From Bdellovibrionales bacterium (GTDB lineage: Bacteria > Bdellovibrionota > Bdellovibrionia > Bdellovibrionales > UBA1609): a stretch of DNA of 64,000 nt. Each line of letters starts with the position of its first letter. Position 1 is the first letter of the stretch. The stretch lies in assembly GCA_016714165.1 (NCBI GenBank), contig JADJNU010000001.1, positions 1,364,001 through 1,428,000 of the forward strand. The letters are read 5' to 3'. This document shows, piece after piece, positions 33,771 through 44,732 of this stretch. Made by a program: the position numbers and the translations under genes. Below the pieces are notes generated by a model. The model was not told the origin of the DNA and did not search any database. It saw only the letters and a list, made by a program, of their open reading frames with translations.

Positions 33771-35116
33771 CTATCGCGAACATCGAGCGGACCCCATAAT
33801 CAGAGGGATTCCAAGCGCAAACATGGAAGGTTTGTCAACGAACTGGCACTTAAGTCCTGACTTCTCGTCGCAAGGCCTTTCATAAGCCCCTGAGGTCACT
33901 GACAAGCGATGAGTCTCACGGTTTAAAAAGGGGCTGTACGTACCCGCTTTACGATCGAGAAACATAGGACAAGTTGCATTTTCACGAGATTTGAGAACAC
34001 AGCGATGGGCTCCATCGGCTTGAATCTCGCAGCGCGGAATAGTTCTTTTTCTCAAATGAGAATCGAAACTATCAGAATACCACTCCATGCAAGAACGATC
34101 ACCATTCGGGAAGGACTCCTCGGGGTTGCCCAGCGAAGGCTTGCACGTGCTGTCTGGATTTCGATGCCACATCATCTCAAGGACAATTTTATTAAAATGT
34201 GATTCGATTTCTTTCTTTTTTGATTCATTAAACTCATCCATGCATACAATTCTTAGATATTCGTCTATCGATACCGCAGGGTCCAGCTTTATAAATTTCG
34301 AAAAACGCGTTGTTTTAGCAACCTCTACTTTTCCTTTTTCATAAGTGACACCTAACCCAGCAGCTAATTTACCTAAGCTCCCACTGACAGAAAATCCATT
34401 TTGAGTATTGAACTCATTTGATAGGGAAATATCATAGGAGCAAAGTCCTACCATCTGTACCTCATCGGATACGTTGGGATAAGCGTGCATGGTAGAATGA
34501 TCAAATCTCAGAATTTTATCTTCATCTTCGCTATTTGCCTGTCGCACCTTGGCCTGGTCTGATTTTTTGAGTGATCCGAAGAATCTGAGGCCACCAAAAC
34601 AAATGTTGTTTTAACTGAATATCTATAGTTTTTATTCAGTCTCAGACCATAAGTTGTTCCAGTTACAAAAGGGATGGGTATAGTTGCCGAAGCATAAGCA
34701 CTGATTCCCGAATAATCCTCCATTGATCGCTCTGTCCAAACTCGAGGGAAAGACGGGAAGGACAGTTCCTTTTCCTCATCTGACTTTTTTCCAGCTGCCT
34801 TCTCTTCTCCTCCCGAAAGATCAGGAGGAAGGTCATAGCTAAGAGCAGAATTAACAATACTGCGTCGAAACGTTTCAAACGAAGATACGTCACCTGGTCG
34901 CAATTTCGTTTGGTCAAACATCACGCTCTTGCCTGACATCGAAGCCTTCGAGGCTCTTTGCGCATCGGAGTTTCCGCCTGCTACCGGGGAGTCATTTCGC
35001 TTCTGGCCTTCGGCAAACTGTATCCAAAAAAATAGAACTAAAAACAGGCCAAGCACAATTGGTTGGCGATACCCTTCTTTGGAAAACTCTAACTTCTTCC
35101 TTGCTATAACAGTCAT
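33771..35116 (-). CDS. Hypothetical exported protein, two overlapping frames joined at an A6 run
   Basis: Two overlapping minus-strand frames (35116-34508 and 34547-33771) together give one protein of about 450 residues. The first holds an uncleaved or cleaved signal (IVLGLFLVLFFWIQFAEG), a disordered Ser/Gly/Lys part and a beta segment (YASATIPIPFVTGTTYGLRLN). The second continues it with a domain that has many Cys. A single -1 step at the six A residues (34568-34563) joins them: the sequence there reads TCA AAA AAT, a slippery pattern of the A_AAA_AAN type. The start is ATG 35116 after GGAGGA. No family is recognised. It may be a sequencing error, true frameshift mutation or programmed slippage. 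Confidence 0.6.
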
Positions 35117-35695
35117 TGCTCTCCTCCATGTTGAGCTCAAATCACAATGGAATCCTAGAGCATTCGGGATGCCACCTTGCTCACCCGCTTAAACGCCAAG
35201 CCAGATAGATTTTATTGAAAATAGGAAATGGAGATGACAATTTCGGGCAGGTCATCTCGGCGTTCTAGGCCCCCAATTAAAACGCAGGATCATCTATTTA
35301 TATGTCGATCGCCCCGAACATCATTGGTCGGCGTAGTTCGTTCTTGAGGGTTAAAAACGAAGCTTATGTAATCTCATTTGTGGGTATTCGGGATATATTC
35401 GCGATATGGTCATTACGGCTCATCTTGCTAAATCTGAAGCTTCGATATCGGTGGTGTAGAGTTCAATCTAAGGCTCTGATCGAAGCCTTACTCCATAGCA
35501 CGGTATGAGAGACTGGAAGGTGCATTGTATGAAGGGATTTTGGCGGTTGGGGTAATAACGGCCTTGTTTGGGCTTATCAATACTTTGATTGCCATTACCC
35601 AGCTTCAGTTCCAAAATTTGTCGTATGCTCATAACAATTTACGATTTCTGTCACTCCTCGTTGACCACAGCCTCTCAAAACTATATTTTGTGCCA
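35117..35695. other. Intergenic stretch with one inverted repeat
   Basis: About 580 bases separate two divergent starts. The only structure I see is an 8-bp perfect inverted repeat (GAGATGAC 35231-35238 / GTCATCTC 35251-35258, 12-base spacer), about 115 bases upstream of the minus-strand gene. An upstream extension of the plus-strand frame (35525-35695) is hydrophobic and AT-rich and probably not coding. Confidence 0.5.
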
Positions 35696-36193
35696 ATGAA
35701 AGCCATTATATTTTTATTGTTATCTTGGTCTTGCGGAATCAGCGCATGGGCAAGTGTGATTCCTCTTCAATTCGGCTTAGACCGCCGAACCTGTCAGCAA
35801 GTCTTAAGTATAACCCATGAAAGTTTAACTGAGGATATAGAGAACAATGTGTCTGCATTCTTTCTGACTCACCAGCGAGTGGTGTCGCTCCTGATGAAGA
35901 CAGTTGCGGAAGAACTCCGTACAAAGCTCGTCTCCGAGGGAGTTGGTTTTCAGTTGAATTTTGTCGGCGAGATCCCTCACCATCAGTTCGGAGAATTCTT
36001 ATCCAGAACTGGAAGGGTCACCGAAATGGCAAACCTTTACCAGTGCCAAATCTACCAATTTGCAATCTCGACCACATACCTCGGGAATCGACGTCGTGTA
36101 TACGTTGGTCAGAAATCGCTATTCGCTGTACATGATCCGGTGAATGGGCTCTTGGAAATTGTCGAAGGTGAGGACTTCCCTGTTTTTCAATGA
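35696..36193 (+). CDS. Hypothetical secreted protein, 165 aa
   Basis: I start the gene at ATG 35696 because it opens a classic signal peptide (MKAIIFLLLSWSCGISAWA). The longer frame from 35525 has only a TTG start. The mature part is a mixed alpha/beta protein with two Cys (RRTCQQV and LYQCQIYQ) that may pair. It has no recognised family, no clear ribosome site before the ATG, and no co-directional neighbours, so both start and expression are uncertain. It converges with the frameshifted gene at 36294-37024. Confidence 0.55.
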   Translation: MKAIIFLLLSWSCGISAWASVIPLQFGLDRRTCQQVLSITHESLTEDIENNVSAFFLTHQRVVSLLMKTVAEELRTKLVSEGVGFQLNFVGEIPHHQFGEFLSRTGRVTEMANLYQCQIYQFAISTTYLGNRRRVYVGQKSLFAVHDPVNGLLEIVEGEDFPVFQ

Positions 36194-36293
36194 ACTTGTT
36201 TTTCAACAACAATTTCATCGATCCTTAAAATTTCCATTAGCCGAATCAGATGCTCTCTCAGGTACAAGGCCAGACTAAGAGGGGATATCAATT

Positions 36294-37024
36294 TCACTGT
36301 TGGTTCGGTTTGATCCAAACATTGCTTGTGTTGTTATGGGCAGGTTCTTCCCAGATGGGTACTGTGATATTATCGGCCGCAGGAGTGTCAACAATGAGAT
36401 AAGCACCTGTATAGCTACCAGCCTGCGACACAGTAACAAAGATGGCTTTAATAACCCCCTCCACAAAAAACATCTCACCCATTCCTGGATAGGAAAAACT
36501 CATTACCGAATAACCTATTATATCTGGCAATTCCTGAGTTATGTGCGGTCGATTTCTGGCGATGAGGATAGAGAAATGTGCGTCTGGGTCAAGTGGTTGA
36601 TAACCCCGCTCCCTCGCTCTGTTAAAAAACTCTTCAAAAACATGGTCAGGAGGGAAATCTTCAAATTTCTGAATACCCACAAAGCCCTGCAAAATCGAGT
36701 TGACAGCAGTTTTCCGTTTTTTAAGTTTGAATACAATGTTGTCCCCATCCCACTTAGCTCCAATGGGTGCCGCAATTTCTTGACCTTGAAAATATATGTA
36801 ACCTATTCCATTTCGATAGGAATACTTCTAAAGTCTATAAAATCTCGGCCAGACCACTGGACGGCAGGTGTGCCTGATCTTTCGCCTGCCGGGATTTCAA
36901 CTAGGGCGGATCGGCAATCTTTTTTTTGAGAATTTTCCGCAAATTCTTTAAGATGGCCCATTGATAATTCAGAGAAACCTGTCCATACAAGCATTCGCAA
37001 TATGATGAAACAAGCTATTAGCAA
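36294..37024 (-). pseudogene. Frameshifted secreted protein gene
   Basis: An N-terminal frame (37024-36803) starts at TTG with an excellent GGAGG site and encodes a signal-like segment (LLIACFIILRMLVW) and ~55 further residues. A second frame, open from 36827 to 36294, has no start codon at its head but encodes ~175 protein-like residues (for example QEIAAPIGAKWDGDNIVFKL). The two overlap only between 36803 and 36830, and a missing base there would join them into a ~240-residue protein. The opposite strand's 209-codon frame across this region is a shadow. Family unknown. Confidence 0.55.
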
Positions 37025-37157
37025 TTATTTCTCCTCCAGCTCTCAAGTTTTGGCCAATCAGGTTCCAGCAATAACTATTCCAGTTAGGTAAAGAGCCGTT
37101 TTTCGGCAGGGCTCCAAGAGGGAGGACTGAATAGTGCATAATTACAGAACCAGTGAC

Positions 37158-38382
37158 TCAAAGAATGGAGTTCACAAACTCTTTGCTACAAAAAGGGCGC
37201 AAATCGTCAATTCCTTCACCAACGCCAATGAGGCGGATCGGGAGTTCCAATTCACAGGCAAGTCCTACAGCCACACCACCTTTGGCTGTCCCATCCATTT
37301 TTGTTAAGACCACCCCGGACAATTTGAGAATATCATGAAAGTTTCGCGCCTGAACGAGCGCGTTCTGTCCTGAGTTGGCATCCAGAACAAGCAAAATTTC
37401 ATGGGGACCATCAGGAACAACTTTCTGAACCACTCGTTTCATCTTGTGCAACTCTTCCATGAGATTGGTCTGAGTGTGCAGGCGTCCTGCGGTATCAATG
37501 ATCACAACATCGAAGCCTCTTGCTTTAGCCATCTGACAGGCATCAAAAGCCACAGCACTCGGATCCGTCGTTCCCGGAGGAGAGAAAATTTCAACCTGCG
37601 CCCTCTCGCTCCAAATTTTCAACTGCTCGCCGGCAGCAGCTCGAAAAGTGTCTCCTGCTGCAACCACAACTTTTTTTCCGCTTTTGGCCACAGCATTGGC
37701 GAGTTTACCGATTGTTGTTGTTTTTCCCACACCGTTGACACCAACAATCAGCCAAACAAGAGGCTTCGTCTCAATATTTCCAGTGAGATGAAGAACTCCA
37801 CTCACATCCTCATTTGTTTTCGCCAATCTGGCCTCGCCATTCGTTGGCTCTTCATGCACAGAAGAAAATATCTTCAAAATTTCAGAACTCAGAGCCCTTC
37901 TCACAGCTTCTAAATCTGATTTCTGACCCTGACTCAAACTTTCATCCACAGCATCGAGCAACCTCTGTACGGTTTTTGGCCCTAAATCGCTCGTGTACAA
38001 AATTTCTTCTAGAGCCTCCCGGTCGTCAGCCGAAAGATCATGGTCTGCCGAAAACAACCCCTTTATGCGACCGAAGAGGTTTGCTCGCGTATTGGCTAGA
38101 GCCGAAGTGAGGTCCTTGGGAATTGGTATTGCCGCGGGCGCGGGTGGTGCGGACGCAGGCAATAATGGTGATGCGGACCCAGGCGCGGGCGCGGGTGCCG
38201 ACGGGGTCGGTGCTGGAGCATCCAGTGTGCAGGTGCGGCGGGAGTTGAGGCTTCGGAAGTTAGACCTTCACCTTTTGAAGACTTTGTTTGTCGGTGGAGC
38301 GTCGAAAATAATATGAAAGGAAGGCGACAAGACCCGAAAGAGCCCCGCCTGCAACAAGCATCACAATTATGTCAGTATCCAT
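37158..38382 (-). CDS. ftsY: Signal recognition particle receptor FtsY, with a frameshifted N-terminal linker
   Basis: The NG domain is intact in the frame from about 38162: SRP-GTPase motifs GVNGVGKTTTIGKLA (G1), AAGDTFRAAA (G2), IDTAGRLHTQT (G3), LTKMDGTAKGG (G4). FtsY docks SRP-ribosome complexes at the membrane through partnership with Ffh. Upstream, an ATG at 38382 overlaps the smc stop (TAATG) and encodes a membrane anchor (DIIVMLVAGGALSGLVAFL, then YYFRR), but this frame stops after 40 codons. A Ser/Thr/Glu then Ala/Pro linker continues in two other frames, so two one-base deletions (one near the T4 at 38273) separate anchor from GTPase. As ftsY is normally essential, sequence error is likely. 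Confidence 0.9.
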
Positions 38383-41300
38383 TATACTTCAGCAACTCTC
38401 TCGGCCTCGTTTAAATTGACCGAGACCATTTTGGAGACTCCCTTTTCCTCCATGGTAACGCCGTACAATTTATCTGCCACCCTCATGGTGTGTTTGTTAT
38501 GGGTGACCACAATAATCTGACTGCGCTTGGCCATCTCGCCAACCAAATCATTAAAACGATAGACGTTGGCATCATCCAAAGGCGCATCCACCTCATCCAA
38601 AAGGCAGTAAGGTGACGGTTTAACCAAGAAAATTGAAAAGATCAAGGACACCGCTGTCAGAGCTTTCTCACCGCCAGAAAGAAGACCCACGTTTTGAAGT
38701 TTTTTTCCAGGAGGCTTGGCCACTATATCAATTCCTTGTTCTCCGTGTTCGAGGTCTTCCACCATGACAAGGCGCGCCTCACCTCCGCCAAATAAAACAG
38801 GAAAAACTTTTACAAACCGCTCATTAACCAACTCAAAAGTGTCCCTAAATCGTCTCGAGCAAATCCGATTGATTCGGTCAATAACCTTGCGCAAACTCTC
38901 TTTCGCCTCTGTGAGATCCTGATGTTGCTGAGAGAGAAACCGATATCGCTCAGACAGCTCGTCATACTCTTCGATAGCAGACAAGTTGACTTCCCCAATC
39001 CTCTTTAACTTGTCCTTCAAATCCTCAAGTTCAGCTTCTGTTGTCGCCAAATCGCCCTCAATGTCAGCAAACTTAGAGGACTCCTCTGCCAAATTTAACT
39101 GATATCTTTCAAAAATCTGATCTAAGAGATAACGTTCCTTCATTCGATATTGTTCGAGTTTCAATTGGGCCTCATTGAGGCGTGCTTTGTTTTCGTTGAT
39201 CGAATGCAAGGCCACAGAAAGTTTATCGCTGAGATCGCTTTCTTGAGCTGCAATTTCCTCATAGGAATTTGTGGCCAGCTTTAAATTCTCATGGATCACC
39301 TGCAATTCACTGATGACTCTTTCGAGCTGAAGTTTCTGCTCTTCTACCTTCAAGCTGTTCAAGGAAAGAGACTCAGTGCTTTTCTCTGATTCTTCTGACA
39401 TTTGCGAGAGGTTCTGATTCACATCGAAAAGAGAATTGGAAACCATTTTGAGCTGATGACGAATTCCTTCCAGCTCTTGTTTTTTCGCGGCAGATTCAAC
39501 TTTTAACTCAGTTACTTCCATCTGCAAACTGTCAATGCCTAACCGAGCATTTCTCAATTCTTCCGTTAGGGTTTCAACCTGACTTTCCAGATCTATTCGT
39601 TTTTCACGAGTTTCCTCGATCGATTCCTGTATTTCTTCTTCTCGCTCACGAAGAACTAAAAGCTGATTTTCATCTCGAGAGGACTCTTCTTGTTGTTTTC
39701 GCAGAGCGACCCGAGCATTGTTCAGCTCATTGTCTGCTCGCTCTAAGTCCTTTTTCAACTCCGCAACCGAGATTTCTTTTTCGTTCTGACGATTTTTTGA
39801 GCTCTCATAATCACTGCTGAGGCTTTTGATCTTGGCCTCTATTTTTTTCAAAACAATTTGGGCCAAAGACAATTTTCCTGCAAATTCCTCACGTCTGATC
39901 GAAAGTTCTTTTATTTCACGACGACGTTTGAGCACACCAGATTCGACATTTTCATTGGTCCCGCCCGTCAATATCCCTTCGTTCGTAAGTGTATCTCCAT
40001 CCAAAGTGACAAAGCTTAGATTTGAATAATCTTTACGGAGAGCCATGGCATTGCGAATATTATCGACAACCACGACGTCCCGGAGAAAAGAAGAAACCTG
40101 CTTCTGAAAAGACGCTGGTACAACAACAACATCCGTGAGAAGAGCTTTGAATCCCTTTTCCTTCAGTAGATTTGTTTGATCCCACGAATCTGATTCCAAT
40201 CCGGAGCTCATATCAAGAGCCACAAAGCTCGATCTCCCAGACTTTTTTTCTTTTAAATACTCAACAGCCGAGAGAGCCGATTGAGAATCCTGGGCCAATA
40301 GCATTTGCAACCGACTTCCAAGAGCGGCCTCCATCGCTAGCTCATATTCCTGGGGGACCTCGACGATTTCGACCATCGGTTGATACTGACTCTCAGAAAT
40401 ATCTCCATCTGCCACATCCTGAGATTCCAAACGCTGCCGTTGCCACAGCATGACTGATTTTACACCATCCTCAAAACCCTCAAAATTAGCGTGAAGATTC
40501 TCAAGACCGTAAAGTCGAGAGGAAACCTCATTGAGAGCATCCTTGAAAGATTCAACTTCAACTCGCTTTTCTTCAAACTGATCCTTTAAGACCACAAGAT
40601 TTGTTTGAATTGTCTCCACGTCCCTGGCAACTTCCAGCTGCATCTGCTTTTCAGATTCAAGGGCCGCCGAAACCTTAGCCTGGCGCTCTTCAAACCCCGC
40701 ACTTTTGCTGTTAAGTTCGGCAAGTACAGAACGACTGTTCTCGGCCTTGATTCCAACATCCTCAATCTGAGTCTGAACGGATAAGAGCTTCGCATTCATG
40801 TGAGATTCTGATTGTGAAACGGCGAGCATCTCACGACGAGTTTGCGTCAGTTCCTCATCCGCCTCTAACACACGTCTTTGCACTGTTTGATACTTTTCAT
40901 TGCTCACGACGTATTTTTGATCAAGATCTGAAGAAATATGTGCCAGCTGGCTCTCTCTCTCCTCATAGGTCTTCTTTTCATTTTCCAGCGCTCTTTGCCT
41001 CGCCTGATATTGCTCTAAAATATTTCCCGTCATCTCCTTGTTGCGACGGGCCTGCTCAATCTCAAAACGCAATTCTCTTATTTCATTTTCAAGCAATTGG
41101 CTCTGCTCTTGTACTTTTTGCCGCTTCACTTGGAGAGCTTCGACATCGTTCTCCCTCTCCAACACCTCCAGTTTCATTTCTGCAAGTTCTGACTCCATTT
41201 CGCTGATCTCGGTCGTCACCGAAGTATCGCAGTCCTGAGCCTGGATATAGCCTTTTTGAGCTTGTTCTATATCGCCACGCAATTCTAAGAAGGCCTTCGA

Positions 41301-41999
41301 CGTGACCCAAAGTTCCTTGTTTCGAATATCATTTTTGAGATTCCGATAACGCTCGGCCCTTTGGGCCTGCCGCTGCAAACTATCCAACTGACGCTTTTGT
41401 TCTCCGATAATATCTTGAAGACGCACCAAGTTTTGATCCGTCTGCGTGAGCTTTCGCTGAGACTCCCGTTTTCTAACTTTGAATTTTGTGATTCCAGCAG
41501 CTTCTTCAATAAGAGTTCGACGGTCTTCCGGCTTTGCCGTGATAATCTTGCCGATAGCCCCCTGCTCAATAATACTAAATCCCTTAGAACCAGCCCCCGT
41601 ATCCATGAATATTTCTTGAGTGTCGCGCAGCCTGGCGGGCTCCTTATTAATTAGATACTCACTCTCTCCATTCCTATGCAATCGGCGCGTCACCATTATT
41701 TCACTAAATCGCGCGTACTTTGCGGGAAAGGGACCTCCGTCATTCTCAAGAGTTAAACTGACTTCAGCCAAACCAAGAGGCGCATAGCCCTCAGCGCCTG
41801 CAAAAATCACATCCTCCATCGAAGATCCGCGCAAATGTTTCGCCGACATCTCCCCCATCACCCAAACGAGGGCGTCAACAATGTTAGACTTACCACAGCC
41901 GTTCGGCCCCACGACTCCTGTAATTCCCGCATCAAAGTGAATAACCGTTCGATCCTTGAACGACTTAAAACCGACGATCTCTAATTTTTTGATTCTCAA
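38382..41999 (-). CDS. smc: Chromosome segregation ATPase SMC
   Basis: Full-length SMC of about 1,205 residues. An N-terminal Walker A (GVVGPNGCGKSN) is followed by a coiled coil of ~300 residues, a hinge (around residues 500-650, with VEYLKEKKSGR, LTDVVVV and TNEGILTGG), a returning coiled coil, the signature LLSGGEKALTA and Walker B (YCLLDEVDAPLDD). It organises and separates chromosomes with ScpA/ScpB, not seen here. I start it at TTG 41999: it overlaps the reconstructed ppdK stop (TTGA), has GGAAGG upstream, and gives the normal beginning RIKKLEIVGFKSF. The longer frame from 42074 covers the ppdK tail. Its stop overlaps the ftsY start. Confidence 0.95.
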   Translation of the reverse strand: MRIKKLEIVGFKSFKDRTVIHFDAGITGVVGPNGCGKSNIVDALVWVMGEMSAKHLRGSSMEDVIFAGAEGYAPLGLAEVSLTLENDGGPFPAKYARFSEIMVTRRLHRNGESEYLINKEPARLRDTQEIFMDTGAGSKGFSIIEQGAIGKIITAKPEDRRTLIEEAAGITKFKVRKRESQRKLTQTDQNLVRLQDIIGEQKRQLDSLQRQAQRAERYRNLKNDIRNKELWVTSKAFLELRGDIEQAQKGYIQAQDCDTSVTTEISEMESELAEMKLEVLERENDVEALQVKRQKVQEQSQLLENEIRELRFEIEQARRNKEMTGNILEQYQARQRALENEKKTYEERESQLAHISSDLDQKYVVSNEKYQTVQRRVLEADEELTQTRREMLAVSQSESHMNAKLLSVQTQIEDVGIKAENSRSVLAELNSKSAGFEERQAKVSAALESEKQMQLEVARDVETIQTNLVVLKDQFEEKRVEVESFKDALNEVSSRLYGLENLHANFEGFEDGVKSVMLWQRQRLESQDVADGDISESQYQPMVEIVEVPQEYELAMEAALGSRLQMLLAQDSQSALSAVEYLKEKKSGRSSFVALDMSSGLESDSWDQTNLLKEKGFKALLTDVVVVPASFQKQVSSFLRDVVVVDNIRNAMALRKDYSNLSFVTLDGDTLTNEGILTGGTNENVESGVLKRRREIKELSIRREEFAGKLSLAQIVLKKIEAKIKSLSSDYESSKNRQNEKEISVAELKKDLERADNELNNARVALRKQQEESSRDENQLLVLREREEEIQESIEETREKRIDLESQVETLTEELRNARLGIDSLQMEVTELKVESAAKKQELEGIRHQLKMVSNSLFDVNQNLSQMSEESEKSTESLSLNSLKVEEQKLQLERVISELQVIHENLKLATNSYEEIAAQESDLSDKLSVALHSINENKARLNEAQLKLEQYRMKERYLLDQIFERYQLNLAEESSKFADIEGDLATTEAELEDLKDKLKRIGEVNLSAIEEYDELSERYRFLSQQHQDLTEAKESLRKVIDRINRICSRRFRDTFELVNERFVKVFPVLFGGGEARLVMVEDLEHGEQGIDIVAKPPGKKLQNVGLLSGGEKALTAVSLIFSIFLVKPSPYCLLDEVDAPLDDANVYRFNDLVGEMAKRSQIIVVTHNKHTMRVADKLYGVTMEEKGVSKMVSVNLNEAERVAEV

Positions 42000-44714
42000 T
42001 GTTGGACCTTCCGTTGTTTGAGCGCCGCTTGCGCCGCTGCTAACCTTGCGATGGGAACTCGATAGGGTGAGCAACTAACGTAGTGTAGTCCCACGTTATG
42101 GAAGAATTCAATACTCGACGGATCCCCTCCGTGCTCCCCACAAACCCCCCAACTTAATATCTGGTCTGGTTTGAAGCCCCAATTCAACACCTTTTTGAAC
42201 TAATTTTCCAACGCCCCCTACGTCAATCGAAGCAAATGGATCCTCTAAAAAGAGTCCCTCAGAGACGTAAGTGGCCAAAAACTTTCCGGAATCATCGCGA
42301 GAAAGACCTAAAGTTGTTTGCGTCAGGTCATTGGTTCCAAAGCTAAAAAATTCTGCACTGTGCGCAAGCTGATCGGCAATCAATGCGGCCCGCGGCAATT
42401 CAATCATCGTCCCAACGAGGTACTCAAAAACAACCCCATGATCCTCCTGGACTCTTTTCACGGTCCGATCTACCAGCTCACGCAGACGGGCCAACTCCCC
42501 TTCGGTAGCTACCAGAGGAATCATAATTTCTGGAGATAATTTCTGGCCACCTTTAATCACTTCAATGGCCGCCTCAGCAATGGCTCGAGCTTGCATCTCA
42601 TAAATCTCTGGAAACGTAATGGCCAACCGACAGCCACGGTGACCAAGCATTGGATTTATTTCCGAAAGGGAACGCACCTTGGAACGGATCTTCGCAACAT
42701 CCCATTTCAAACGCGCCGCCAACTCCGCAAGTTCATCCTCAGAATGGGGTAAAAATTCATGTAAGGGAGGATCAAGAAGGCGAATGGTCACTGGGTACCC
42801 ATTCATCTCGCGAAATAAACCGAAAAAATCCTCGCGCTGCATAGGAGCCAGCCGATCGAGAGCGCGCACTCTCTCTGGGCGATCATCTGCCATAATCATT
42901 TCGCGCACGACATCGATACGGTCTGCACCAAAAAACATATGCTCGGTGCGACAAAGGCCAATGCCCTCAGCTCCGAACCTGCGGGCCGTCGCTGCATCCG
43001 TTCGAGTATCTGCATTTGCCCGAACTCCTAGACTTCGATAATCATCAGCCATTTTCATGATACGCTCAAAATATTTATCTAGGGTTGGAGGGAGCATTTT
43101 GACTTCACCAAGAAACACCTCTCCCGTGGAACCATCTAAAGTGATTGTTTCTCCCTCTTTTAACACGTAGCCCTTTATTCGCAATTCTCGTTTGACGTAA
43201 TCGACCTCCGCCTCACCTGCCCCGGCCACACAACACTTGCCCATTCCGCGAGCCACGACAGCGGCATGAGAAGTCATTCCTCCGCGAGATGTCAATATTC
43301 CCTGAGCAGAAACCATTCCCTCAATGTCCTCGGGTGAAGTTTCAATTCGGACGAGAATCACCTTTTTTTGCTCTGCCGCAGCTCGAACGGCCTCCTCAGA
43401 GCTAAATACGATCGTGCCGACCGCACCGCCGGGGCTTGCCGGTAGGGCCCTTGTCAGCAAATTCCTTGGAGCGTTCGGATCGAGGGCCGGATGGAGGAGC
43501 TGATCTAAACTTTTCGGGTCTAATCTCAAAATGGCTTCCTCGGGACTGATCAGTTTTTCATCGATCATTTCGCAGGCACTGCGAAGAGCCGCCCGAGCGG
43601 TTCTCTTTCCGTTACGAGTTTGCAATATCCATAAAACGCCTCGCTCAATGGTAAACTCAATATCCTGCATATCTTTGTAGTGTTTTTCGAGTCTATCAAA
43701 AACGCCAGTGAGCTCCTGATAGGCTTTTGGCATAATTTCTTCTAAGGAGGGAAGGCTTGAATCTTTAGCGTCCTTCTTGGTAATAGGCTGGGGAGTGCGA
43801 ATACCCGCTACCACATCTTCACCCTGGGCATTGACTAGAAATTCACCATAATAAACGGATTCTCCAGTCGAAGGATCTCGTGTGAACGCCACCCCCGTCG
43901 CAGAATCATCTCCCCGATTTCCAAATACCATCGACTGGATATTTACCGCCGTTCCCCAACTGGCCGGAATTCCGTGCAATTCACGATAGGTCTTAGCTCT
44001 TGGAGTATTCCAAGATTTGAATACAGCTGAGACAGCGCCCCAGAGTTGCTCTTTTGGATCCATAGGAAACTGCTGACTCGTAGTTTCAAGAATCTGTTTT
44101 TTAAACTTCGCTACCATGGACTTCAAATCATCAACACTCAAATCCGTGTCATTCAAATATTTCTTAGAGTCCTTGAGATCTTCCATAATGACTTCTAGAT
44201 AAGAAGAATTCATGCCCATCACGACATCAGAGTACATCTGTAAAAAACGCCGGTAGGAGTCCCAGGCAAAACGCGCATTTCCAGATTGTTTCGCCAAGCC
44301 TTCAACGGCTTGATCATTGAGGCCCAAATTAAGGATAGTGTCCATCATTCCTGGCATACTGGCCCGCGCACCTGACCGCACACTCAGCAAGAGAGGATTG
44401 CTATTATCTCCAAATTTCTTTCCTATGATGTTTTCAACTTTTTTTAAAGCCTCTTCTGCCGCTTTTTTTACCTCATTTGGAAGGACTTCGCCTGCACGAT
44501 GAAACACCTGGCAGATTTCTGTAGATATGGTGAATCCCGGCGGAACTGAAATGCCCAATGACGACATTTCAGCGAGATTCGCTCCTTTGCCACCAAGAAT
44601 ACTTTTCATTCCAGCATGACCATCGGTCTGAGTTTTCGAAAAAAAATAGATGTACTGACTGGGCAATTGATACTTCTCGGCAGAGACAGATGTCGATCTT
44701 TCCCGAACTTCCAT
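41996..44714 (-). CDS. ppdK: Pyruvate, phosphate dikinase, frameshifted at a G6 run
   Basis: PPDK interconverts PEP and pyruvate with ATP and phosphate. The main frame shows the ATP-grasp domain (KGANLAEMSSLGISVPPGFTI), the swivelling phosphohistidine domain (SRGGMTSHAAVVARGMG), and the PEP/pyruvate barrel (RLLDPPLHEFLP, MIELPRAALIAD, SFGTNDLTQTTLG). It ends prematurely at 42108. The true C-terminus, with the catalytic cysteine motif GVCGEHGGDPSS and ~35 more conserved residues, lies in another frame ending at 41996. The shift occurs at six G (42150-42145): with five G the frames join. ATG 44714 has GGAGG 5 bases upstream. It lies between glyS and smc. Confidence 0.92.
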
Positions 44715-44732
44715 AAGAGCCTCCAATGGAAT

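Noticed and set aside
33684..33860. 58-codon plus-strand ORF with a fair ribosome site (AAGGGG)
   Set aside because: Its second half is antisense to the end of the exported gene at 33771; no family or conserved feature could be seen.
36300..36929. 209-codon plus-strand ORF
   Set aside because: It lies opposite a minus-strand gene with a signal peptide, a strong ribosome site and protein-like composition, and has no ribosome site itself.
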